A program made the position numbers and the translations under genes. The notes beneath the pieces were generated by a model. It did no database searches and was not told the origin of the DNA. It saw nothing but the letters and a program-made list of their open reading frames with translations. From Gemmatimonadota bacterium (GTDB lineage Bacteria; Gemmatimonadota; Gemmatimonadetes; Gemmatimonadales; GWC2-71-9), in NCBI GenBank assembly GCA_003220935.1, contig QHTT01000094.1:1-62662 (forward strand): a stretch of DNA of 62,662 nucleotides, in the 5' to 3' direction. Shown here in pieces: positions 41,994-49,897 of this stretch (position 1 is the first letter of the stretch; every line of letters begins with the position of its first letter).

Positions 41994-43084
41994 CGACGCC
42001 CGCTGAATTGCGTAGCCCGGCTGGCGTGCCGGCGACGCCGATTGAGGCCGCCCGGTCCGCCACGCCTGCCGTCCACGACCTCCGCTGGATCACCCGGGAA
42101 ACGTGCCCCCCAGGATGGTGGGTGGAGCTCGAGCGGTGCGGCGGCGGATTCTTCCACACGCCCGCCGGCCTCGGTGCCGGCGCCCCGTCAGGGGAGCCGG
42201 TGTTCGCCCAGTTGCGCCACGGCGATGAGATCATCGGCGTTGCCGCCGGCGTGCGCAGTGGTTGCCGCTTCGGCCGGCGGCCGCGTCACCTCTACTTCCC
42301 GACCGTGCCTGCACTCATCTGCCTGCCCCGACGGCACGAGGCGCTCAGCGCCTTGGTCGAGGCGTTGCGAGCGGACGGGGCGGCGGAGGTCGGCATCGAT
42401 TCGTTCGATGCCCGTTGGCAACCCGATGTAGGGACCGGGGCGTCGGCCGAGATCCGGGACCGGGTGGAGTACGTGGTGCCGCTCGAGCCGGATGCCGACG
42501 ACCTCATGCGTCGCTGTAATAAGCATCACCGGCGACACCTGCAGCACGGGATCCGGCAAGGGTGGACCTTCCAGACCCTGGATGGACCCGAGGCCCGCAG
42601 GGTGCTCGCCACGGTACAGCACGCCGCGGCGAGCCGGGCGGCGGAGCGAGGCGATCCGTTCCAGGTGATGCTGCCTCCCGCCGCAGGCGCGGCGCAAGAC
42701 GGGGGCGCGCACTGGGGCGTGACGACGTTCTCGGTATGGGAGAACGGCACGCCGCTCGCCGCCGCGCTGGTGGGCTGGGCGAAGCAGCGAGCGTACTACC
42801 TGGTGGGCGGCTCCACGCCCAGCGGCTATGCGTCCCACGCAACGGTGTGGCTGCATTGGCGCATTATGGCCTACCTCGCCGACGAAGGGTTCACCGCTTA
42901 CAACCTTGGCGGAACCCCCGCTTCTGCGAGGAGTACGGACGATCCACAGCACGGGCTGTACCGCTTCAAGAGCGGCTTTGGGGCCGAGCTCGTGTCGTGT
43001 CGCAGCGCCCGTTGGGCACTGCGTCGCGCCCACGTCGCGACCCACCGCGTGGCCCGTTGGATCGCGACTCGGCTTGACCCGTAA
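41987..43084 (+). CDS. GNAT/FemAB-like acyltransferase (BioF2/Acetyltransf_6 type)
   Basis: The 365-residue protein has a FemAB-like double GNAT fold with CNKHHRRHLQHGIRQGWTF, AALVGWAKQRAYYLVGGSTPSGYASHATVWLHWRIM and a final YNLGGTPASARSTDDPQHGLYRFKSGFG block. That end block is the usual C-terminal signature of this group. It probably forms an amide on an amino sugar. It overlaps the methyltransferase gene and is followed 8 nt later by the toroid protein gene. Confidence 0.78.
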   Translation: MLTTPAELRSPAGVPATPIEAARSATPAVHDLRWITRETCPPGWWVELERCGGGFFHTPAGLGAGAPSGEPVFAQLRHGDEIIGVAAGVRSGCRFGRRPRHLYFPTVPALICLPRRHEALSALVEALRADGAAEVGIDSFDARWQPDVGTGASAEIRDRVEYVVPLEPDADDLMRRCNKHHRRHLQHGIRQGWTFQTLDGPEARRVLATVQHAAASRAAERGDPFQVMLPPAAGAAQDGGAHWGVTTFSVWENGTPLAAALVGWAKQRAYYLVGGSTPSGYASHATVWLHWRIMAYLADEGFTAYNLGGTPASARSTDDPQHGLYRFKSGFGAELVSCRSARWALRRAHVATHRVARWIATRLDP

Positions 43085-43092
43085 TACCGGAG

Positions 43093-44373
43093 ATGCTCTC
43101 GTTGCCCCAGGCACTTCCGCTTCCGATCCCTCGCTTGACGCGGGCCGTGGAGGCCCGTTGGCACCAGGTGCGCGCCCACCCGCTGCTCAATCCGGTGGCC
43201 TTCGAGGAGCTGTGGCGCGAGCGCGCCGGGCACGCCGTGGACTCTGTGCACCGGCCGCATCTGCTGGCGGCGCTCGAGTGGCTCGAGCGCGCTCAGGACG
43301 CGACGGGCGCCGGCGGGTTCGCGCGCGGGTACAGTCTCGCGTGGAGTCCGTACTTCAAGTCGCGCGGCTGGCAGCCCGCCTATCCGGAGACGACCGGTTA
43401 CATCATCCCGACGCTGTACGAGGCCGCGCGGCGTCTGAACCGACCCGACCTCGCGAGCCGCGCCGAGCGCGCCGCCCGTTGGGAGGTCGAGATCCAGCTG
43501 CCGTCGGGTGCGGTGCGAGGGGGAGTGATGGGTGAGCGCACGTCGCCTGCGGTGTTCAATACGGGCCAGGTGCTGTTCGGCTGGCTCGCCGCGTTCGCGC
43601 ACAGCGGCTCGGGGGTGTTCGCGGGTGCGGCGCGACGCGCGGCGTGCTTTCTGCTCGCGATGCTCGACGCGGATGGTCTGTGGCGGCGCGGCAATTCGCG
43701 CTTCGCCGATTCCCAGGCGACGCTCTATAACACGCGCACCGCGTGGGGTCTGGCGGAAGCGGGCCAGCGGCTCGGCGCACCGGAGTTCACAGCGGCCGCG
43801 GCCCGCAACCTCCGCGCCGTCACCCGGCTGCAGCACGACGACGGCTGGTTGCCGGACTGCTGCCTCACCGACCGGACGCGCCCGTTGCTACATACCATCG
43901 CCTACGGCATCCGCGGTCTGCTCGAGGGTGGGCGCGTGCTGGAGGATGTGCGGCTCGTCGGCCACGCCGCCCGCGCCGCAGAGCGGATCGCAGCCGCGGT
44001 GGGGCCCGACGGCCGCCTTCCGGGGCGCTTCGCCGCTGGCTGGTCGCCTGCGGCGCCGTGGAGCTGCCTGACCGGTGAGGCACAGATGGCGAATATCTGG
44101 CTGCGCCTGTTCGAGATCACCGGGGAGCGCAAGTGGCTCGAGCCGGTCGAACCGGTGCTCCGCTTCCTCAAGTCGACCCAGAACCGCACGAGCCGTGACC
44201 CCGGGCTCCGAGGCGGCGTGAAGGGCTCCTTTCCGCTCGGCGCGGAATACGGCCCGTTCCAGACACTTAACTGGGCGACGAAGTTCTTCGCAGACGCGCT
44301 CATGCGGGGCGAGCGGGTCGGCTGCGGCAATGCGAGAGAGGCCGAGACCGCAGCGGACGCCGTGCTCGCCTAG
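43093..44373 (+). CDS. Alpha/alpha-toroid protein (VpsJ-like polysaccharide biosynthesis)
   Basis: The 426-residue protein is built of helical repeats with GGFARGYSLAWSPYFKSRGWQPAYPETTGYIIPTL, FNTGQVLFGWLAAF, DSQATLYNTRTAWGL and DDGWLPDCCLTD. Such G-Q-W-like repeats form an alpha/alpha barrel, as in glycoside hydrolase-like, epimerase and prenyltransferase-like folds. Related proteins occur in EPS clusters such as VpsJ. The catalytic role is unknown; sugar epimerase or lyase activity is possible. Confidence 0.65.
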   Translation: MLSLPQALPLPIPRLTRAVEARWHQVRAHPLLNPVAFEELWRERAGHAVDSVHRPHLLAALEWLERAQDATGAGGFARGYSLAWSPYFKSRGWQPAYPETTGYIIPTLYEAARRLNRPDLASRAERAARWEVEIQLPSGAVRGGVMGERTSPAVFNTGQVLFGWLAAFAHSGSGVFAGAARRAACFLLAMLDADGLWRRGNSRFADSQATLYNTRTAWGLAEAGQRLGAPEFTAAAARNLRAVTRLQHDDGWLPDCCLTDRTRPLLHTIAYGIRGLLEGGRVLEDVRLVGHAARAAERIAAAVGPDGRLPGRFAAGWSPAAPWSCLTGEAQMANIWLRLFEITGERKWLEPVEPVLRFLKSTQNRTSRDPGLRGGVKGSFPLGAEYGPFQTLNWATKFFADALMRGERVGCGNAREAETAADAVLA

Positions 44374-44375
44374 AA

Positions 44376-45424
44376 ATGGTCGTCCTGCAAGTCCTCGCAC
44401 CGGGTGAATTCGGTGGCCTGGAGCGCGTGGCCCACGCGCTGGCAGCGGGGCTCCATGGCTTGGGTCATGACGTGCACGTCGCGGCCGTGCTCGACGGCCC
44501 GGGGGAGCACCATCCCTTACTGTCAGAGCTCGACCACAGCGGGGTTCCGACCCATCCGCTCGTCCTTCCCGGGCGTGCCTATTTGCGGGAGCGACGGGCC
44601 GTCGCGGGGCTGTGCCGCAGTCTCCGCCCGGATGTCGTCCATACGCACGGGTACCGGCCGGACGTGTTGGATGCGGGGGTGGCGCGCGGGCTCCGGATTC
44701 CGATCGTAACCACGGTGCACGGCTGCACCGGCGGCGGGTGGAAGAACCACGGCTATGAGTGGTTGCAGTTCCGCGCTTTCCGCCGGTTCGACGCCGTCGT
44801 GGCGGTGTCCCGGCCGCTGGTGGAGCGCTTGGCGCGGGCGGGCGTCCCCCGGGCGCGCATCTACGCTGTGCCGAATGCGTGGCGCGAGGCCGAGCCGCCA
44901 CTCGATCGCGCGACCGCGCGGCTCGCGTTGGGGATCCCACCGGACGGGTTCGTGGTCGGCTGGGTCGGGCGCTTGAGCCACGAGAAGGGCCTGGATGTGT
45001 TGCTGGACGCGCTGCCCCACGCGACCGACCTGCCGCTCGTCGTCTCCGTGGTGGGAAGCGGCACTGCACGGGCCGAGCTGCAAGCCCGGGCTCGGGACCT
45101 GCGATTGGACCGGATTGCACGGAGGGCACCCCGATCGTGCTGTTCGAGGCGATGGCAGCGGAGGTTCCGGTGATCACTGCACGGGTGGGCGGCGTGCCGG
45201 ACATCCTGTCGCCCGATGAGGCAGCGCTGGTCCCGCCCGCCGACCCGATGGCGCTCGCGGCGGAGCTGCGCGCGGTGTACCGCGACCCGGGGAAGGCGCG
45301 CGAGCGCGCTCGGCGCGCACGGGAGCGGCTGCGGCGCGACTTCAGCGTCGAGCCGTGGCTGGCGCGCTATGAGCGCATCTACCAGCAGGTCTCCCGTGCC
45401 GCGCCCGCCGCGCTGGTGCGATGA
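44376..45424 (+). pseudogene. GT4 glycosyltransferase with out-of-frame internal deletion
   Basis: The first frame encodes a GT4 enzyme through LAPGEFGGLERVAHALA, PDVVHTHGYRPDVLDAG, VAVSRPLVERLARAG and VGWVGRLSHEKGLDVLLDAL to RARDLRLDRIA. The sequence then jumps near 45118 to TEGTPIVLFEAMAAEVPVITA in another frame. About 25 residues found in the intact GT4 at 16647 (between the RLHLLG strand and the SEG motif) are missing. The result is an inactive enzyme unless the assembly is wrong. The 3' end overlaps the next gene as ATGA, so the reading frame end is original. Confidence 0.8.
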
Positions 45425-46605
45425 TCGGCACGCCTGACGAGCTGCTCGTCGCCGCGCTGGGATTCTGCCTCTATACCTACCTCGGCTATCCCACGCTGCT
45501 CAAGCTCGTGGGCTCGCTGCGGCGCGCGCCCCGACGGACGGCCCCACCCGCGGAGTGGCCCACCATCAGCATCACGATTCCGGTCCACAACGAAGCCGAG
45601 GTGATCGCGGGCACGCTGGAGCGGATCCTCGAGCTCGACTACCCGGCCGAGCGACGCCAGATCCTCGTCGTGTCGGATGCCTCGAGCGACGGAACCGACA
45701 AGATCGTGTCGGGGCTCGCCGATCGCGGGGTCGAGCTGCTGCGCCTGCCCGAGCGGCGCGGCAAGACGGCGGCGGAAAACGCCGCGCGAGCGCACCTGCG
45801 CGGCACGATCATCGTCAACACCGACGCCTCGGTGCGCATTGCGCTGCAGGCGCTCAAGCCGCTCGTCGCTGCGTTCGCGGACCCGACGGTGGGAGTGGCC
45901 TCGGGCCGCGACGTGAGCGTGGCGCGCGTCGGCGCGGAGGCGAACGCGGGCGAGTCGACCTATGTCGGCTACGAGATGTGGGTGCGGGATCTCGAGACGC
46001 GGGTGTCGGGGATCGTGGGAGCGTCGGGCTGTCTGTACGCGATTCGAGCGGAGCTCCACCGGCAGCTGGTGCCCGAGGATCTGAGCCGCGACTTCGGGGC
46101 GGCGCTCCTCGCCCGCCGCCGCGGCTATCGGGCGGTGTCGGTTCCCGAGGCGATCTGCTTTGTGCCGCGTGGCGCCTCGCTGCGTCAGGAGTACCGGCGC
46201 AAGGTGCGCACGATGGCGCGGGGCCTGCGCACCCTGTGGTGGCTGCGGGGGTTGCTCGACCCGCTGCGCTGGGGCCTCTTCGCCTGGATGCTGGCCAGCC
46301 ACAAGCTGTGTCGCTGGCTCGTGCCCTGGGCGCTGCTCGGCGCGGTGGCCGCGCTCGCGGCGCTGGCCGCAGGAGAGGGGTGGGGGTGGTCTCGAGGCGC
46401 GCTCGCGGGCCTGGTCGCAGTCGCCGTGGTGGGAGCGGCCGGGTGGTGGTGGCCCGAAGGAGAGCGGCCGCCCGGGTTACTCGCCCTGGCGGCGTACCTG
46501 TTCGCCGGCAACGTGGCTGCGCTGCACGCCTGGCTGTTGGCCCTCCTGCGTGCGCGGACCGCAGTCTGGGAGCCCACGCGACGCAGTGCGGTCCACCTGG
46601 GTTGA
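45421..46605 (+). CDS. Membrane glycosyltransferase family 2
   Basis: The 394-residue protein has an N-terminal helix, the GT-A core ISITIPVHNEAEVIAGTLERIL, ILVVSDASSDGTDKIV, IIVNTDASVRI (metal site), GASGCLYAIRAELH, and C-terminal membrane helices. It resembles the Wca-type glycosyltransferases that build lipid-linked repeat units. It is the last gene of its operon. Its 3' end overlaps the convergent deacetylase gene by about 130 bases. Confidence 0.88.
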   Translation: MIGTPDELLVAALGFCLYTYLGYPTLLKLVGSLRRAPRRTAPPAEWPTISITIPVHNEAEVIAGTLERILELDYPAERRQILVVSDASSDGTDKIVSGLADRGVELLRLPERRGKTAAENAARAHLRGTIIVNTDASVRIALQALKPLVAAFADPTVGVASGRDVSVARVGAEANAGESTYVGYEMWVRDLETRVSGIVGASGCLYAIRAELHRQLVPEDLSRDFGAALLARRRGYRAVSVPEAICFVPRGASLRQEYRRKVRTMARGLRTLWWLRGLLDPLRWGLFAWMLASHKLCRWLVPWALLGAVAALAALAAGEGWGWSRGALAGLVAVAVVGAAGWWWPEGERPPGLLALAAYLFAGNVAALHAWLLALLRARTAVWEPTRRSAVHLG

Positions 46606-47400
46606 CGCGGCGCCGTACACCATGCGCCGAAGCGCCAAGTAGCGCTCGCCCCCCACTGCTTTCGCGAGCTTCTTGCAGTTCCAGAAGCACAGCTGGGCGA
46701 GCCGCGGTAGCAGGCGGCCGGAAGCGAGCGCAGCGGCGATGCGCGCGGGCGTCCCACGCCGCAGCGAGTAGCGGCCCACGACGAGACAGCCGTCGACCTG
46801 GTGGCACCGAGATGTCGGCTCGGACGTGAACAGTGCCGTAATACCGGCGACGGCGGCGGCCTCCGCCACCCGGCTCGAGTAGGCGCCACCCGGCACGGAC
46901 GCGATTCGCACCGGCTCACCGAGCAGCTCGGACAGGATCGCGGCACTCGTCGTCCACTCCTGGATCAGCCGGTCCCAGCTGCACGACGCCATGCGGGTGG
47001 GGTGGCTGCAGGAATGCGTACCGATCACGTGTCCCCGGGCGGCGAGCTCGCGCACCTGGGGGGTGGTGACGAACCCAGGTCGGTCGAGGTAGTCGGTAAT
47101 GATGAAGAAGTGGCCGCGCCATCCCGCGCGCTCCAGCAGATCGGCGATGCAGGAGTACGCGCTCGCGCCTCCGTCGTCGAAGGTCAGCAAGACTGGGGGC
47201 TGATGCGATGCCGGGGTGCGGGTGTACAGCAGGTCCCTCACGGTGCCGCGCCGCCGCGCGGCGCCCGAGACGGCGACGAGGTGCTGCTCGAAGGCGCGGC
47301 GGTCGAGCTTGTAGGTCGCGTGGGTGGGGCCGGGAAAGCCGCTCGTGTCCCAGGCGCCGCCGTCTACGACGTCATGATACCCTAACGCAAGCGTTCTCAC
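46477..47400 (-). CDS. Polysaccharide deacetylase (NodB-like)
   Basis: The 307-residue protein has LALGYHDVV, PVLLTFDDGGASAYSCIADLL, FFIITDYL and GHVIGTHSCSHPTRM, giving the Asp and two His of the metal site. ASVPGGAYSSRVAEAAA follows. It is the third deacetylase of the locus. GTG 47400 overlaps the formyltransferase gene by 29 bases. The final 40 or so residues overlap the convergent GT2 gene and are poorly conserved in appearance. Confidence 0.85.
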   Translation of the reverse strand: MRTLALGYHDVVDGGAWDTSGFPGPTHATYKLDRRAFEQHLVAVSGAARRRGTVRDLLYTRTPASHQPPVLLTFDDGGASAYSCIADLLERAGWRGHFFIITDYLDRPGFVTTPQVRELAARGHVIGTHSCSHPTRMASCSWDRLIQEWTTSAAILSELLGEPVRIASVPGGAYSSRVAEAAAVAGITALFTSEPTSRCHQVDGCLVVGRYSLRRGTPARIAAALASGRLLPRLAQLCFWNCKKLAKAVGGERYLALRRMVYGAASTQVDRTASRGLPDCGPRTQEGQQPGVQRSHVAGEQVRRQGE

Positions 47401-48184
47401 GCCGCCGTTTCCGGGCGCGCAGCTTCCAGCGCAGGTACTTGGTCAGCCACGGTTGGCCCCACGTGGCGGACCGCCGACCTGACGTATCCAGGGATCGCAC
47501 CCGCCCCGCCACAATGTCAACGAGCCGCTGCCGAATGGCCTCGAGGTTCTCGAGCACCACGCGGTCGTAGATCATGCCGGGAGACTCCGCCACTTCGTCG
47601 TACCGGTAGCTGAAGTAGCCGTAGATCGGTCCTGTGTCAACCCCGTCGTCGATCTGCAGCAGCGTGGCGCCTACCTTGGACAGGTCGTCGTGGGCGAGCG
47701 CCCAGAAGCAGCCGTGGGCGTTACGGTACTCGGGGCAGATACCGGTGTGCAGCACAAACGTTCCCCGCGCCGGAAGCGAGTACACGTCCTTCTTGAGCAG
47801 GGTCTTGCACCGGGCGAGCACGACGTCGGGTGCCAGCCCGCGCAGGAACGCCACGACCTCGGCACTGTTCGGGTCGTGCGTCACCAAGACGGGCGTCCGC
47901 GGATCGAGCGGCGGGTAGGTGGCGCTCAGGCGCTCCAGTGCGGCAGCCTCGAACGCCCGATCCCGGGCGGAGAGGACCAGTCGCGAATAGAGGCGGAACG
48001 CCAACACGTCCAGGAAGCGGATGGGGCCGACGCGGCGGAATTCGCGCCGGACGCGCCGCCACAGCCGCCGCCCGGGTTCGTGGATCTCGATGATGCCGCT
48101 CAGCTCCGAGAAGGACGCAAGCCACCGCGCCACGCCGAGCCGGTTGATCGGCTCGTCGTGGTGACAGATCAACAGCGTCCTCAC
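47372..48184 (-). CDS. Formyltransferase family protein (sugar N-formyltransferase-like)
   Basis: The 270-residue protein has VLVTHDPNSAEVVAFLRGLAPDVVLAR and the catalytic block HTGICPEYRNAHGCFWALAHDDLSKVGATLLQIDDGVDTGPI. This corresponds to the Asn-His-Asp triad region of formyl-tetrahydrofolate-dependent formyltransferases. In surface-polysaccharide loci such enzymes formylate amino sugars. GTG 48184 overlaps the sugar-transferase stop (GTGA). Confidence 0.82.
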   Translation of the reverse strand: MRTLLICHHDEPINRLGVARWLASFSELSGIIEIHEPGRRLWRRVRREFRRVGPIRFLDVLAFRLYSRLVLSARDRAFEAAALERLSATYPPLDPRTPVLVTHDPNSAEVVAFLRGLAPDVVLARCKTLLKKDVYSLPARGTFVLHTGICPEYRNAHGCFWALAHDDLSKVGATLLQIDDGVDTGPIYGYFSYRYDEVAESPGMIYDRVVLENLEAIRQRLVDIVAGRVRSLDTSGRRSATWGQPWLTKYLRWKLRARKRRRENACVRVS

Positions 48185-48909
48185 CAGCCGCCGCGACGAA
48201 ACACCATGACGGGGATGGTGCGGAGCATGATCCTCACGTCTTCCACCGCCGATTGGCGCCGGATGTACTCGAGGTCGAAGGCGAGCTTGCGCCGGACGTC
48301 TTCCACCGACTGGTCGTACCCCTGGTTCACCTGGGCCCAGCCCGTGATGCCGGGCCGCACCCGCTGGCGACGCTGGTATCCCTCGATCTGCTCGCGCAGG
48401 TACACAAAGATCGCCGGTTGCTCGGGGCGGGGGCCGACGATGTTCATATCGCCGCGCAGCACGTTGAAGAGCTGGGGCAGCTCGTCGAGCCGGAACTTTC
48501 GTAGCACCCGCCCGAGGGGTGTCACGCGCGCATCATCGGGCTGGGCCCAAACCTCCTGGTCATCCTGGCCACGGTCCTCGGGCGCGACGTGCATCGTGCG
48601 GAATTTGAACATGGTGAACGGGTTGCCGCCCAGGTCGAGGCGCCGCCGCGTGTTGCCGCCGGCGCGCGACAGGGCCCGCCGGTCCAGCCCGATCCGCGCC
48701 TGCTTGAAGAGCACGGGACCGCGCGAGGTGAGCTTGATCAGCACGGCGATCAACAGCATCAGCGGCGACGTCACCAAGATCCCGGCGGCGGCCACGGCAA
48801 AGTTGAGCCAGCGCCGGGCCTGCCGCTCGCGGCCGCGCGCCTGGCGCGGTGCCGTGTGCACGAGCGTGAGGCTGGGACGTCGCATTTCGAAATCGAGGGA
48901 TGTTGCCAT
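48181..48909 (-). CDS. Initiating sugar-phosphate transferase (undecaprenyl-phosphate, PglC/WcaJ C-domain type)
   Basis: The 242-residue protein contains the bacterial sugar transferase domain: one hydrophobic re-entrant segment (FAVAAAGILVTSPLMLLIAVLIKLTS), GPVLFKQARIG, FTMFKFRTM, FRLDELPQLFNVLRGDMNIVGPRPEQP and RVRPGITGWAQVNQG. It lacks the N-terminal membrane domain of WcaJ. It transfers a sugar-1-phosphate to undecaprenyl phosphate, the first step of the pathway. The ATG at 48909 lies 2 nt from a predicted sigma-54 start and lacks a Shine-Dalgarno. Confidence 0.9.
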   Translation of the reverse strand: MATSLDFEMRRPSLTLVHTAPRQARGRERQARRWLNFAVAAAGILVTSPLMLLIAVLIKLTSRGPVLFKQARIGLDRRALSRAGGNTRRRLDLGGNPFTMFKFRTMHVAPEDRGQDDQEVWAQPDDARVTPLGRVLRKFRLDELPQLFNVLRGDMNIVGPRPEQPAIFVYLREQIEGYQRRQRVRPGITGWAQVNQGYDQSVEDVRRKLAFDLEYIRRQSAVEDVRIMLRTIPVMVFRRGGW

Positions 48910-48922
48910 GCCCGAGCCGCTG

Positions 48923-48938
48923 GGCAATCCGCGTGCGC
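48923..48938 (-). promoter_or_regulatory. Candidate sigma-54 promoter of the sugar-transferase operon
   Basis: The minus strand reads GCGCACGCGGATTGCC: CACG-N4-TTGC is perfect, but the -24 pair is CG instead of GG. The start near 48912 is 2 nt before the ATG at 48909, the same geometry as at four other genes. Confidence 0.45.
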
Positions 48939-49074
48939 GGGCAGGGGCAGCAGCGACCGTGGCTAAGTTCCAAGCGCGCCAGCGGTTGGAGTCCAGCCGA
49001 TCGTCGTACCGTGGCGCGGCGCTGTCGCGCGCGGTCGGCGCGTGTGGAGCGGGTGCGACGCTACGCCGCATGGG

Positions 49075-49878
49075 TCAGGTCGCGGCGGTCGCCGGCGGGA
49101 GTTCGAGCTCGAAAGAGAACCGCGTCCCCCAATGTGGCCGCGTTTCCACTCGCAACTCCGAGCCCATGGCGCGGACCAGCTTGCGGCAAATCGCCAGCCC
49201 CAGGCCCGAGCTGGAGAAGTAGAAACGTGGGCCCGTCGACGCTTTCCGGAACGGCGCGTAGAGCGTCCGCATCTCGGCTGCGGCGATGCCCTCGCCGCTG
49301 TCTCGGACCGAGAACTCGAGGCGCGTCGCCCCGAGCGGCCGGGCGGCGATCTCGACGAACCCCGCGTCGGTGAACTTCACGGCGTTGGTCGCGAGGTTCA
49401 GCAGCACGCGTCCCAGCGCCCGGGCGTGGCCGATGCGCCGCTCGGGGACGGGATGCACGAGCTGCACGTCGAGTCGCTTCTCCTCGGCGAGCGGCAGGAT
49501 CATGGTCCGCACCGAGGTCAGGATTTCGACGGCCGAGAACGGTGCTGGCCCGCGCTCGCTGAGGCGGTCGCCCCCGCGGGCGAGCTCGAGCACGTCGCTC
49601 GCGGTCGCGCAGAGACCCAGCGCCGCGCTGTAGATGAGGCCCAACTGGCGGCGCTGCGCCTCGGTGATCGGTCCGCTCTCCGCGTTCTGCAGGGATTCCG
49701 CCAGGAACAGGACGGCCGTGAGGGGGGAGCGCAGGTCGTGCGCCATCTCCACCACCAGCTCCTGCCCATTCGGGCCCGCCAGGCAGGACGCCAGGTCCTG
49801 CGGCTCGGGCTCGACCTCGGGAAACGATGCGGTGGTCGGTGCCTGCCACTCGAGCCGTTCGGCGGTGCTCGTTGTCAT
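49075..49878 (-). CDS. Soluble sensor histidine kinase (partner of the NtrC-type regulator)
   Basis: The 267-residue protein has no membrane segment or recognisable sensor domain. The HisKA box VVEMAHDLRSPLTAVLFLAESL holds the phospho-acceptor His47. The ATPase domain shows NLATNAVKFTDAG (N box), DSGEGIAAAEM (G1) and SSSGLGLAICRKLV (G2). GAGGGAG precedes the ATG. It lies 19 nt downstream of the sigma-54 response regulator gene in the same operon and is its likely kinase. The input signal is unknown. Confidence 0.88.
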   Translation of the reverse strand: MTTSTAERLEWQAPTTASFPEVEPEPQDLASCLAGPNGQELVVEMAHDLRSPLTAVLFLAESLQNAESGPITEAQRRQLGLIYSAALGLCATASDVLELARGGDRLSERGPAPFSAVEILTSVRTMILPLAEEKRLDVQLVHPVPERRIGHARALGRVLLNLATNAVKFTDAGFVEIAARPLGATRLEFSVRDSGEGIAAAEMRTLYAPFRKASTGPRFYFSSSGLGLAICRKLVRAMGSELRVETRPHWGTRFSFELELPPATAAT

Positions 49879-49897
49879 GCGCTCGCTCCCTCGACAC

